Source: Molanna angustata
Lineage: Eukaryota; Arthropoda; Insecta; Trichoptera; Molannidae
Length of the DNA: 64,000 nucleotides
Assembly (NCBI GenBank): GCA_963576475.1
Contig: OY754979.1
Span: 34,199,778 to 34,263,777, forward strand
Reading direction: 5' to 3'
The translations under genes were made by a program, and so were the position numbers. The number at the start of each line of letters is the position of its first letter. Position 1 is the first letter of the stretch. Shown piece by piece: positions 30,263 to 42,232 of this stretch. A model generated the notes under the pieces. That model searched no databases, had not been told where the DNA came from, and was given only the letters and a program-made list of their open reading frames with translations.

Positions 30263-30890
30263 CGAATGCACAGTCCTAGGTAACTAAATACTAACTCCTA
30301 ACCACACTGGAGTATTTAGTTTTCTTAAGTTAGCAAATGCGTTGCAGAGACATCAATAACTAAATAGGTAGGTACTAAATACTACGCCAAACTCAAGGTC
30401 GATGGCGTAGAATTTCATGAAGAAAAGAGATAGATTGTTTTCAGCTTATACTAACGTTTAAAATGTTTTTTGTCATAACAAAACAAACACATGTAGTAAA
30501 GCTCACACTGACAGCTCGATGTCACGATATTTCTGAAATTCTAGTAAATTTTCGGCATCTCGTATAGATCGCTAAATACTCTGTGTGGGATTTGACAAAA
30601 TTACTAAATACATATTTGACGAAGTCGCTAAAATCATCATCCATCGAAAACTCATGTTTTAGTATTAAACCACTCGTAAGGGTCTTCGCGATCAATCTTA
30701 CTTTTCGTTTTTTTTTTATTTTACGCCAACGCGCATGCGCTAAGTATTTAGATATGTCTCTGCAATACAATTCTCATACAAAAACTTGGTAGTATCCTCC
30801 AGTTAGGAAGCCACGTGATCTCCTAACTTACATAAGTGAGCGACTGTGCAATGAAAACATGGTTAGTATTTAGGTCGGACTTTGCATTCG
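30263..30890. mobile_element. MITE with CGAATGCA terminal inverted repeats
   Basis: Left end CGAATGCACAGTCC pairs with right end GGACTTTGCATTCG. The subterminal CTAAATACTAAC also pairs. GACC flanks both sides and may be the target duplication. It follows the gene 1 stop by about 70 bp and may contain part of its 3' UTR. No coding capacity. Confidence 0.65.
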
Positions 30891-31329
30891 GACCTCAGTC
30901 TTACTTACCGAAGTGTATTTTATTCCGGTAAACGAATGATTTGATTGGTAGCAAAGGTGGAGGATTATCATCATTGAGCAATCAAAATAAATTGCTCCGA
31001 GAATAGGTATGTATGTCCGAGTATATTTCATATTTTGTCATTGTACAATTAAATTGTGATGAGAGTAGTGGTATTTTATTATTAAAAAATCATATTATTC
31101 CTCATAATCATTATTTTTTTTTATTTCAATATCTTTTTATCTATGATTTAACATTTTCAGTTGTATTTTTCACGGCGTATTATTTAAAGATTACCTTCAA
31201 TTGGTTCCCAGCTCCTATTCTATTAAATGAAGAGATATAATACCTACAATGTGTGTTATTGTATGCAATCATGAATCCAAGACCATATAGACCAATAGCA
31301 ATACAATAAATTAATAATTGATTTGTTTT

Positions 31330-31615
31330 TATTGGATCTGGGACGCGTGCGAGTCTCTATGGTTTCTCTATGGTTTTGAAATTGTCAAATCGCGTCAGAA
31401 TTTGCTTTGTTGGCAGATGTTGTGACGTGCATTTTGACCTGGGGGGGGGGCATGTTCCGTCAAACGGTGAAATCAAAACCCTCTTGATTACCGATATCAT
31501 GAATATAATTATCATATAACCTTGTAACAGGGTTTCCTAGTTGAGCAGAGGTAATCTACTTGTGTGTATCATTATAAAATATGTTGTGATAAAAAAATAA
31601 ATAAAAATAAAATAG
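31330..31615 (+). mobile_element. 5'-truncated CR1-like LINE 3' end
   Basis: Ends with 'CCTAGTTGAGCAGAGGTAAT', then a GTTGTGATA segment and an (AAATAAAA) tail. Same 3' end as the LINEs at 15310 and 55690. Contains a run of ten G near 31441. Confidence 0.7.
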
Positions 31616-31617
31616 AT

Positions 31618-31800
31618 GGGTCGATGGAAGAGCGGTTAGCGCATTGGGTTAGTAATCCAGTGGTCGCGAGCTCGAGTCCTGCCTCGACCAATTTCGTTCA
31701 CCTATAGGACAAATATTAATTTATGCTTATTTTAGGGAACGTAGGAATATGTATATGTACCTACTTGTTCAACAAGGGCATATTCATTTAAAAAAATGCT
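31618..31800 (+). repeat. tRNA-like SINE (family 2)
   Basis: The first 73 bases fold as a near-complete cloverleaf: acceptor GGTCGAT with CTCGACC, anticodon-like loop TTAGTAA (AGT) and a T-arm CTCGAGTCC. A non-tRNA body 'TTCGTTCACCTATAGGACAA' follows. The same body at 43505-43697 (-) and 46095-46190 (+) shows this is a SINE rather than a lone tRNA gene. Confidence 0.7.
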
Positions 31801-31964
31801 AATAAACATCATTATTAGATTGAAAGTTGTTGTCCATTTTACATAATTTTATGAAAGTGCATAAAAAATATGTACATAGATAATTTAATGATTGTATGTA
31901 TATATTCGTATAGTTTTTTTAATAAACCTTGAGTTTTTGTGAGTCGAAAATAATACAAATTAGA

Positions 31965-32640
31965 CAACATCTGGGGCGCAAGTCCGGTCAAACGGCGGAA
32001 TCAAAAGCCCCATGATAGCACATATCGTGGATATCATGAGGGAGTTCTATAATATCTTAAAATATTCAATAATTTGGATTTAAGAGTTAATAATTTGGTA
32101 CGTATTCTTCAACAAAACATACTATCGCCATCGACAGTTGGATCTAATGTGTTTGTTACATGTAACTAGTTATATACAAAAATGATCTCGTTTTAACAGG
32201 ATTTGGTGTAATATTGACTTACCACGTTACATTGTACCTATTATAAAACATTTAGCATATTAAAATTTAATAAAATAATCCATAATTTTTTAAAATTGTA
32301 TAATATACGCAAAAATAGAATTTTTTCCTTGTGGGAGTCAATGATATTCAACAAGCCAAAAATTAAATTATAATTTTGACGCGATTCAGGGATGACATAT
32401 ATGTGAAATCATTGTCACCTAATGTATAAGGACTGTTGCTTTCATTGCTTACAAATCAATTTCCCAATAGATGGCGTTACAAAAAAAATCTTCGTCACTT
32501 CGTCATAGATGGCAATGGTGTATTTAGCTTATTTCAAATGAACGGATTTTCATGATTAAAATATATAGAACTTTCAAAAATTGGATTGATCGGAAACTCA
32601 TTAAGAAGGCATGATTGCTGAGCGTTTCGCAAGGGCATAA
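31965..32640. other. Repeat-derived interval without a gene
   Basis: 31965-32050 echoes 31450-31500 ('GGTCAAACGGCGGAATCAAA'). 32090-32170 matches 55080-55150 in reverse ('ATCGCCATCGACAGTTGGAT'). Old transposon debris. Confidence 0.5.
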
Positions 32641-33123
32641 AGTGATCACGTAAACCAGCCGATGACAGGTCGTTCAACCCAACTTCGACTTATTTTAAAA
32701 AAATTGTTATAAAATTAATATAAATCTTTTTATTTTAATTAATTATGACAGTTGATTTGTGACAATGTCACCTTCGTATCATCATTTTGAATAATTATTT
32801 TTTAGTGTACCTACATTGGTATAAGTAAGTATGAATAAAAATATAAATAAAAACATAGATATATTTATAAATGAAAGGTACATAGTATGTTATATAAATT
32901 TGTTGTTTACCAACGATAATAATTGATAAATCTTTCGTCTAAGACAGGTCACTAATACTGTACAAATATATATTTACTAGATGAATACCCGCAGCTTCGC
33001 TTGCTTTACTTATTTGAATGTCGATAAATATTAATAAATTTCATAAAGTAATACGCGACGTGCAGTATAAATTAAATAAAAGCAATTATTAATCTCATTA
33101 ATTTTACGTAATATTATGATTAT

Positions 33124-33557
33124 GTTCGCCCGGCTATGCTCTACGGCTCGGAGTGTTGGACTACAAAAAAAAAGCACGAACATAAACTGCATACAGCCGA
33201 GATGAAAATGCTGAGATGGTCCGCGGGTGTCACTATAATGGACAAAATTAAAAACGAATATATTCGTGGTAGCTTTGGGGTCGCGCCCATCCCGGATAAA
33301 ATGAAAGAAACCAGACTCCGGTGGTATGGTCATGTAAATAGAAGGGGAGACGATCACGTGGTCAGGTTGGCCCTAAATATTCCCACACCACCCAGAGCTA
33401 GAGGCCGTCCACAGGCCACCTGGTGGACGAGTATTGAGAGAGATCTAAGGAAGGACCAGCTGACCAGTGAGATGTCACATGACAGAAAGACGTGGAGACT
33501 GCGTACCAGGAGGGCCGACCCCAGATGAACTGGGAAGAGGACCAGCCAAAGAAGAAG
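33124..33557 (+). mobile_element. 5'-truncated LINE inserted in the Helitron
   Basis: Flanked by the 14-bp duplication AATATTATGATTAT (33110-33123 and 33558-33571). The frame from about 33126 to 33528 reads AMLYGSECWTTKKKHEHKL, KMLRWSAGVTIMDKIKNEYI, LRWYGHVNRRGDDHVV and GRPQATWWTSIERDLRKDQL, an ORF2 C-terminal end. It finishes with an AAGAAGAAG tail. The open frame and perfect duplication suggest a fairly recent insertion. Confidence 0.9.
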
Positions 33558-33725
33558 AATATTATGATTATTATTAAGAATCACATAAGATGCAAAATAT
33601 TTATTTACGTAGAGAATTGTGGAAAAAGTTGATGGAGGCCTACATCAAGCAGTGGAGAAATAGCTAAGAAGAAAATAACAAATAATAATAGGACTTCCTT
33701 GTACACAACGTTAACCGTTTTTCTT

Positions 33726-35790
33726 TTAGGTGCCAATATTACCAAAGAGTTTGGTAAGCTTACATACTCTTGAACAGGCTACATAAAATTGTCCATGCAA
33801 AAAACAGTCTTTCCTCAGGTCGATCCCTGCTACTTTCAATGTTTGTCCTTGGGACTTGTTTATAGTCATAGCAAAACGAACTTTTAAGGGGAATTGCAGT
33901 CTTTTAAAATCAAATGGATATTCGGAGAGGATTAATGGTATCCTTGGTATGAACACCGACTCTCCCTTACCAGATCCTATTAAAACCGCAGCTTCAATCA
34001 TATTTCTGTGGAGAACTTTCACTCGCAATCTTGTACCATTACAGAGCTTAGGTGGATTAAGATTCCTCAGTAATAAAACAGGTGCTCCTATTTTGAGAAA
34101 AGTCTGTGTTCGGGAAGACCAGAAGGATTCAATGTGTTCAAAAACTCAACTGGGTAATGTACTGTATCTTCACTCTGAACAACTGAATCGATAGATTTGT
34201 ATTCCATATGGACCCCTTCAAACGAATCAATAATGAATTTATTTATTGAGTTAACTATATTATTTTTTGGAGTTAATATGGCACGTTCACACTACCATTC
34301 CGCAGATTTTTCAGTTAATTTTTCAATATCGGGATATATTTTTGATGTGAGCTCCTCCAAAGAATTAACTTTTGTACATAGTCCGGAGGGAATAGAAATT
34401 CAGTTACAGTAAACTCTCCATTTCCAATTTTCAGAAGCAATTCAGAAAACTGATCTGCAAATAAATCACCTCGCAAATGGACCCTCATGTTATTCTTGAG
34501 TGATATTTTTTTTAAAACTGCCCATAAATATGATGACTTGATCCATTATACGATAATTTCCTTTAATGTATTTGAAGATTCTGCTTAGAACTTCGAAACC
34601 TCCTTTATGTGCCATAGTGCTTTCGTCCCAAACAATGAGTTTGCAATCCCTGTGAACTTGCGCCATATTGCTTTGTTTTGGAATATCGCACATGGGAGAT
34701 TCTACGTGTATTAGATTCAAAGGAAGTTTAAAGGCAGAGTGAGCCGTTTTACCTCCTATTAACAACGTTGCTGCGATTCCAGAAGAAGATTCCAGAAGTT
34801 GATACGAAAGGTTTTTCCAGTACCTCCGGGAGCATCTAAAAAGAACATTTGTCCAGATCTTGAAACGATAATTGTACAGACCTGATTATAAATAGCGAGC
34901 TGCTATCATTCAAAGAAGTTTCATAAGCCAATACTTATTATGCTAAATAATTGATGTCGTAATTCGTCTCTCTTGTATACTCGCGATTATTCCTTTCAGA
35001 CTGTGACGGTTGAGGTAAACTGTAGTGTAACCTGTATCCCCCCAAAGATAATACTACTTCTTCGATCATTAAAAGGCACTTTGTTGTATACGACGTCCAT
35101 CAATATATTTTGCTGCATGTTATCATCTATATCTCTGGCTATCTGCCATGTTGTGTCCTCTGCTAAATAATTTTTATACTTTTTCCAAAGAGCCAAGGGA
35201 TTCGAAAGTTGGCAAAATACTAACATCACAGAAAAGAGATCCCGCAACATCAAAGAAGAATCACATAAAGACACCTCCTCTATGGTTGTGTCCCAATGTT
35301 TGTCATCCTCTAGTAAGCCGAGCGCCTGACATGCTAAGTGGTATGTAGAGTGGAGAATCCCATTCACAGTTTTTAAATCGGAGAAGGACGTTGGAACACG
35401 AACTTCATGTAATAGTAAACGAAGGTGATAAAATTCCGTATTATTAGGGTGAATAGTATTAACCCTTCCTAGCGCATTATCTTTCTTCACTCCAGGCCAA
35501 CCCTCAACATTCATCCCCTGCTTTCTTCTTACGAACATGGTACTTTTCCACACAAAGTATGAAGGCACTTCAGAGTAAAGAAGACTCTTCGCAAAACTAT
35601 CAGTTTGACATAGTTCGAAAAATTCTAGAAGTGTTGTTTTTGGTGGATTATTGACTCTATCATTCAAGTTATTTGAATTAAAATACACCCTCTGACCATT
35701 ATCCAGATTTACAGCAAGATGAAAAACCGTTGGATACCTCTCGTGAATTGAAAATCCTAAAATTCGCCACATCACATGTTACAAGGGGCG
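33726..35790 (-). pseudogene. Helitron Pif1-like helicase, broken
   Basis: Pieces in order on the minus strand: 35775-34996 with FHLAVNLDNGQRVYF and EGWPGVKKDNALGRV; Walker A GGTGKTF near 34830; 34765-34490 with TLLIGGKTAHSAFKLP-like and Walker B LIVWDES; then LNPSGLPEHRLF, VLLLRNLNPPKLCNGTRL, and 34028-33726 with FAMTINKSQGQTL and FYVACSR. Several frameshifts and stops separate the pieces. The order matches the helicase half of Helitron RepHel proteins. Confidence 0.85.
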
Positions 35791-36091
35791 GAATTTCCAA
35801 AATTCCTTCCTTAGTGGAAGGTTTTGTTATTAAAGCTATTCGATTTCAAAATTTCACTTCTCTACGATTAGCCGTTTGGGCTGTGCGCTGATGAGTCAGT
35901 CATTTCAGTCAGTCAGGACACTTTGCTTTATAAATATAGATATGTACATTTAAATATACTCTGTGAATAATAGGTTTTTTTTCGTTAGTTGTAAATAACA
36001 GATTTTTTTTGCTCCTATCCATCTTCGTGTTTTTGTAGTAACGGTAGTGCACTGTGAATCAAAAACCGTATACCTACTGAATATTTAAATG

Positions 36092-36900
36092 CTAGTTTTT
36101 TATACCCGGCGTTGCTCGAGAAGGTAAATGTTAATCAATATGCTAAATCATCAAGAAAATCATTTTTGTATTTTTTTTAACTGCTGGTTTGTTATGATAA
36201 ATTCGGAATGAGTTAAAAATATCCAATACAAATAAATAAAAAATAACCTACATAAGTAAGTTTTAAAAGAATCAGTCCCCTTCAGTCTGAAATAATGGAC
36301 ATTGGGAAAAGGTTTGATATAAGATTGAATATAAACGTAGTAAAAAGTTAAGTATTAACCACAACTTACTCGTTTTTTTAGATCGTCATCGAAAGCAAGT
36401 GTTTATAAAAAAATCCGGCAAGATTGGACTATGGGAAATTGTTTAAAATGGAGAGTTCCAAAAACATCGCATGAAAAAAATCCTTTTTGAGATAAATAAA
36501 TAAATGAAAATTTTGATAATTCATTAATAAATAAATTAATTCAAAACATGAAACCTTTCTTGGAACAAAGAAAAAAATACATATCCATAACTATATACAT
36601 ATTATTACACTACATATTAGTATGAGGATTTTATGTAAAATTTTCTGTATGAATAAATGGCGATATTTATACAGAAAGTACTTTAATATTTGATTAAACA
36701 TTAAAATTAAACTAAGTAATCACCATGTTTTACACTAAAACTCATCATACTTTTTGTATTTTTTTTCTTTTAAATACGTAAATAAATATTATTTACTCAT
36801 GAAAAATTACACCTTTTGACATTTCAGTTTGTCGAAACAATTTTGACAATTTTTTTTTATAAAAAATGAAAACTAACACAATAAATCATTAAAAAGTTTA
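36092..36900 (-). mobile_element. Short relative of the minisatellite Helitron
   Basis: Minus-strand 3' end GCCGGGTATAAAAAACTAG. Segments such as 'CATGTTTTACACTAAAACTC' and 'GCGATATTTATACAGAAAGT' parallel block A and the 3' part of 20919-24169, but the minisatellite arrays are missing. The 5' end was not located. Confidence 0.5.
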
Positions 36901-37464
36901 TTTTTCATTTGTACACATGAAACATTTGTCGTAAAAGAAGAAATATGCAGAGTATTTAAACGAAAACGGGATGAAAAAATAAATATACATACATACATAT
37001 ATATTTATTTATTTATTTATTATATATACGCCCTTAATAGGGCATTTACAAAAAAATACAAGATAAATACAACAATGTAGGCACAACAAAACAACAATAA
37101 GTGTAAATACATCAATAATATAGGTACATAATAAAAAAACGTAAGTAGTTAAAGGAAGAACAATATAAAACAACATAATACAACATAATAAAAGAAAATA
37201 GAGGTAAATGATAAAAAAACTAGACATAAAAGAAGAAGAAAAAATAAATAAATAAATTGTATTACATATTCAATTTAAACAACAAAAATATACAAAGCAA
37301 AGTAAAAATCAAAAAATATAATATGCGCTAAGCATCCTTTTGAAACCATCTATAGTGTGTACATTAAATATATTAACAGCACTAGGTATATTGGTTTCCA
37401 AGGCAAGGTGCAATCTATATATTTTCAAATGTTTGAATGTTAACTTTGTGGTTCATATTTAACA

Positions 37465-37851
37465 AATTAAATTTAAAGATATAACTTTGTATTAACCACG
37501 TTTTTTGGTTGAAACGATGCGACCGGTTAGAGTCGCTAGAAATTAAAAAGTGTATTAATTCAAAACAGACCATAATAAACAATCAGTTAAATTTATCTTT
37601 CAGTCCATTATTAAATATGTTTCCTTTTACTTCTAATCCTTCAGCCAATAGGACCCACCCTGCACAAGACCCAACCCTAAGTACCCCCACCCTACCTCTA
37701 CCTCCGCCCCCATAGATTTCTTGTAAGCACGTCGTCACATTCTGTTTCAGTTGAAAGTTAGCCTGATGAGGGAACGGTTAGTTCCGAAACCGGTCGCATC
37801 GTTTCAACCAAAAAACGTGGTTAATACAAAGTTATATCTTTAAATTTAATT
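37465..37851 (+). mobile_element. Penelope-like remnant with 64-bp inverted ends
   Basis: 37465-37528 and 37788-37851 are perfect or near-perfect inverted repeats of each other. Just inside the left arm, a frame (37509-37715) reads RLESLEIKKCINSKQTI and LNLSFSPLLNMF, resembling the last part of a Penelope GIY-YIG endonuclease. A Pro-rich coincidental end and a short 3' region follow, then the hammerhead motif overlapping the right arm. It interrupts a jockey-like LINE. Confidence 0.6.
37750..37808 (+). ncRNA. Hammerhead ribozyme motif, Penelope type
   Basis: Distal stem I GTTGAAA pairs with TTTCAAC, with an internal loop and a closing GC pair. The core CTGATGA is canonical. Stem II is GGAAC, loop GGTTA, GTTCC with one extra G. 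GAAA, the self-complementary CCGG and the cleavage site GTC follow. All conserved core bases are present. Confidence 0.8.
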
Positions 37852-38964
37852 AGTTAATAATAAAGTTATTTCGAAGATTCTCTATATGAAAAGGTGCATT
37901 TTGACGTGAAGCAAACCTTGTAGGTACTCTGAATTTTATCATTTCAACTAGGTCAGGGGTGTCCAATATACCGTTGATTATTTTAAATAAACAAATTAAA
38001 TCACAAATCGTTTCTTCTGTTTGATAGTTTCGATAAATTTAAAATACTCATTAGAAAATCATAATTTAATTTTTCTAAAGGAATGGATAATTTATAATTT
38101 ACAAATCTTAAAAATTTATGTTGAACTCTTTCGACCCTCAATGAGTGCACATTATAAAACAGCGACCATATAGTTGAATTATATTCAAGATTACTACGAA
38201 CAAGTGATGTATATAGGGTTTTAAATGTATTAATAGATCTAAAAATTTTGACTGTTCTCAAAATATATCCAAGGCATTTTAAAGCTTTATTTGTTGTTTC
38301 AGTTATGTGAGAAATAAATGTAAGCCTCTCATCAAACAATATACCAAGATCCTTTATTGATGTTACTTTAGTTAAGTTTTTGTTGTCCATTGTGTATTGA
38401 AAATTGATACTAGTTTTATTTCTACAGAATCTGATGAATTGGCATTTAGTATGGTTTAGGTATAAAGAATTCGAAGCACACCACTCGAGTAAATGGTTAA
38501 GATTTAATTGTAACGCCATACAGTCGTTTAAGTTCATTATCGTTTTGTAAATTTTCAAGTCATCTGCAAAAAGTAAGAACTGAGCATCATGGAATATATT
38601 AATAAATTACTCACTAAAATATTATGTTGGAGATTTTTACCGCTGCTGTCCTTCATATTTTTTTCGAATTGCAGATTATAACTAAAACGGTATTTATAGT
38701 AAAGTTTGATTTATTTTTGCAATTTTCAATTATTATGATGAAATCACTGTAATAATATAAAAACATAAAACAATTTAATGATACAATAAAAAAAATGGGA
38801 AATATGTGGATGAAAAAATGGATTTCGGAAGATAATTCAAACATTTTTTTTCAAGCATATTTTATTATTTCTACAAAAAAGATTACACTTAATACATGTA
38901 TATAAATAGGTAAAATATACAACTAGGTACTCGTAGATTTAAAATTAATTTAATTTTTACTTAA

Positions 38965-39104
38965 AATATGTAAACTTATGTTTTCGTAATAGGTAGATAC
39001 GTATTCAATCAATTAAGATTAGAAGAGATATGTTTTAAATATGGAAGACTAAAAATCAATGAAAGAATATTAGGTCTAAAAGTAAATGGAATGATATTGG
39101 TTAA
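38965..39104 (+). other. Open reading segment interrupted by the Harbinger composite
   Basis: Reads YGRLKINERILGLKVNGM without stops up to the TAA at 39102. Reading resumes in frame at 46686 for about 49 codons if one TAA duplicate is removed. Probably part of an older transposon gene; family not recognised. Confidence 0.35.
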
Positions 39105-39584
39105 GGGCCGGTCTTATAAACGAAAGACCAAATATTCGTAAGTACCTACATATGTTTACAATTTACTAACGGATGGATGTTCCTAAGTAGATATTACTAT
39201 CGGCAGTATTATAAACTATTTTAACTGTCCGTTTATTTGACAGTTACAGTCTAATTAGACTACAATGGATTTTCAATGGATTTGTAATTGATTATAATGG
39301 ATTGTAATGGATTAAGCGGGGCTGTCATTGTAATATATAAACAGTCTTATTCATAATATTACCTTATATTGTTGTATTAACATTATATAACTAAAACACA
39401 GTATAAGCACTTATACTCTTGACTATTCATAATAACTTTTATATACCAATATAACAATATCGTTGCTATGTTACTGTTTGAGCTGGCAACGTCGGAAATC
39501 GCGTGTTTTTTCCGGTAATTTGACAGTTGTTGCATTTGCATCATTTTGAGTTTATTGTGCGCATTTTTTATTATAAATAATAAA

Positions 39585-41587
39585 ATGAATAATATTCCGA
39601 AAATGAATATTAAAGACAAAAAAAACCGCAGCGAAAATTGGAGCAACACTGAAAAAGTGAGTAATAAGTGTATCCATGTGTTCATTCTCATTAAATATTA
39701 TCTTATAGGTTATGTATTTTTTGATTATTCAGTACATGTGATCATATTTATAATTATCCGGTTTATTTTTATTTACAGAGCCTTCTAATGGAATTAATTA
39801 GATCAAAATTAAATGTGATTGGTGACAAAAATACAGACACCAACACAAACAATAAGAAAAAAGTCGCGTGGGCTAGTATTTGCGAAAAGTAAGTATGCGA
39901 ATTTAATAATATTCTTATAAATTCTCAAATTATATTCTAGTAAGTTGAATAATGAGCGTTGTACTAATCATACCATTAAATATTTCTTTAAATTCGTTTT
40001 CAGTTTTAATGCGTTGACTGGAAAATCCAGGACAATAAATCAGGCCAAGGCCCAATTCAATATAATTAAAATGAATGCTAAGAAGCAAGTAAATTCATAT
40101 AGAAAGGAAATAAAAAAGACAGGAGGTGGACCAGCACCGCCACTTCCACCTGTTGATGCAGACAACATCATTGCTTGGCTGCCCCAAGAATTCGTCAGAG
40201 ACGAAAATATATTTGACAGTGATGGTATGAATGAGGTAAGAAAATGCATTAACTCTGTCCAAAAAATATGTTTTTTAAAAAAGTGTCTAATTGAATTAAT
40301 TAAATTTTGTTGTTTTCATAGTTCGTTTGACTCATCACAATTTTTGCTTACATATTTCTATGTTATACCTATCTAAACTTATGCTTTGTTTGCATCAATT
40401 TGTTACAGATCAACACACAGGAACCAGTCGCTGAAGAATCAGCAGAAGTTGTGGTAGATAATCTTATGGATGAAGACGTCAATGATAATGTAAATATAAT
40501 TCATATATACATACCATCACGACATTTCTATTGGGATAGGCAGAGAAGACCGAATGCCACAATATTCTTTCTTGACATACCAAACGTTTTTGCTTTATTC
40601 ATGTTCATGCATATCTTCTTAAATGTTTTCTTATTAATTATCACCACTTCTATTCCCATTTTCTAGATACCATTTATAATAGTCATGCAAGCCATTTCTT
40701 ATTCGACCCCTGCATCTCATACCACTGATTACTTTTTATGTCTTTTTTTATGTTTATTCATATACATACTGTCCTCATGAATTTATTATTATTTGTATAA
40801 ATGTTTTTGGGAATTATAAATAACAAATAGCATTTTTTTGGTATCAAAACATACATTTATTTTAAGTATAGGTATAGCATTTTTAATTCTTAGGTACTAA
40901 ATTATTTGCAGTAATATGCTTCATAAGTAAATAAAATTAAAAGAAGGAATATTATAGATGTATAGTTGATTCATGAATATATAAGTAATTTAGAATAATA
41001 ATATAATTACTATGATTTAATATTCTTTCAGAACATTATTGAAGATGTTTTTGAAAATTCTACAAAAATTAATGAGAATGTTATTGAAACCCCCAAAATT
41101 ACCGAGGATTTTATTGAGGACATAACGCCTAAGAAGGTAACATTATTAAATAACTTGTGAAAAGATAATATCTAATGAAAAATAAATATTATCTAATGAT
41201 ACAATTAAGTTATACCAAAAATCACTTATGTTTTTGTCTAAAATAAATATTGTTTCTTTACAGATATCGTCTGGTTTTCATATTAAATCAAAAAAAACAC
41301 CGAAGAACAGTAATATGAACATAAACAAAGAAATAACTAGACAAGTAACTTCAATTGCAGAAGTAGAAATAGAAAATAAAAAAAAAATATATTCGATTAA
41401 ATTAGAAAACGCTAAGAAAAAATCAAAATACTTAGAAATAGCCAATACAATTGCAGAAAAAGATATGGAACATAAATTAGAATTACACGAAATAAGTATT
41501 GAAATTGCTAAGAAGGAGTCGCGTAACTTAGACCTAAAATACAAGATAATGTTATTAGAATATAATAAACTAATGGCAGAGGAATAA
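39585..41587 (+). CDS. Harbinger Myb/SANT-like DNA-binding protein
   Basis: Six exons join in frame to 307 residues: 39585-39656, 39779-39888, 40004-40235, 40409-40489, 41032-41136, 41264-41587. The N-terminal domain has the spaced Trp/Phe pattern of zeste/Myb-type DNA binding (NWSNTEK, VAWASICEKFNAL). GGGPAPPLPP and an acidic middle follow, then a long Lys/Glu helix (IEIAKKESRNLDLKYKI). In Harbinger elements this partner enters the nucleus with the transposase and helps it bind the ends. Every splice site is GT-AG and there are no stops, so the gene looks intact. Confidence 0.88.
40506..40740 (-). repeat. LINE 3' fragment in an intron of the Myb-like gene
   Basis: 'CATACCATCACGACATTTCT' and 'GGCAGAGAAGACCGAATGCC' match the 3' end of the LINE family at 27755-28300. 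Confidence 0.6.
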
Positions 41588-42232
41588 AGGTTTGTAAATT
41601 TATATTGACAGTTAATACATGAAAAAATATTTTACGAACATGTGCAAAGTGTGATTAATTTATATTTTTACATTGTTTAAAAATTCAGTTAGTATTCTGA
41701 AACAAACAAGTACACACATACTACAATGGATATAATTGTTACCATTGTAACACACATACACCACATCATTTTCTAAAATTAATATGAAATACAAGAGTGG
41801 AATTAACACTGACACCAATAATTTATATAATATAATTTTATTTTTATTTCAGATAATGATCCAAAAAAGACAATTTTCGGAAAAAAGACATGGTTTATTT
41901 TCGTATAAAAAATATATCATCATTCCTCTAGACAAGTAACTCCTCTACCTTAGAATACGCCTCTACCGTAACGCCTCTACCTTAGAATATTTGTAATATA
42001 TCATCAATTAATTTTAATAATTATTTTGTATTTGCAATTGGGTTTCTTCGACGGTATTCCCAAACCGTCTGATAATGAAAAATAAACCAATTTTATTTTA
42101 CACTTTTTTATTTACTTTCTTTCCCATTCCAACATATGCATATGAGACATGTACATGGCAGAAAAAATCATCCATGTTGAATAAATGCCACAAAAATGAG
42201 CCAACACTAAACTCTCCACACCTTTTTCTTCC

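Larger units (their letters stand above)
32977..35940 (-). mobile_element. Decayed Helitron with helicase remnants
   Basis: On the minus strand it starts TCTATATTTATAAAGCAAAG after an A and ends GCGGGTATTCATCTAG before a T. A short hairpin (GCAAGC, GAAGCTGC) precedes the CTAG. These are the classical Helitron boundaries. Length is 2964 bp including a 434-bp LINE insertion. Only helicase coding is visible; the HUH Rep region appears deleted. Confidence 0.85.
36985..38590 (-). pseudogene. Jockey-like LINE fragment split by an insertion
   Basis: The frame 38590-38001 contains the RT box FADDLKIYK followed by HTKCQFIRFCRNK, VTSIKDLGILFDERLTF and LEYNSTIWS, the post-catalytic RT region. A frameshift near 38010 leads into FRVPTRFASRQNAPF. 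The 3' part continues below 37464 and ends with 'AAATGCCCTATTAAGGGCG' and a (TAAA)n tail. The 387-bp Penelope-like piece (37465-37851) sits within it. Confidence 0.8.

Noticed and set aside
35890..35915. CTGATGAGTCAGTCA as a hammerhead core
   Set aside because: No GAAA or stem II follows; it is part of the Helitron 5' end repeat.
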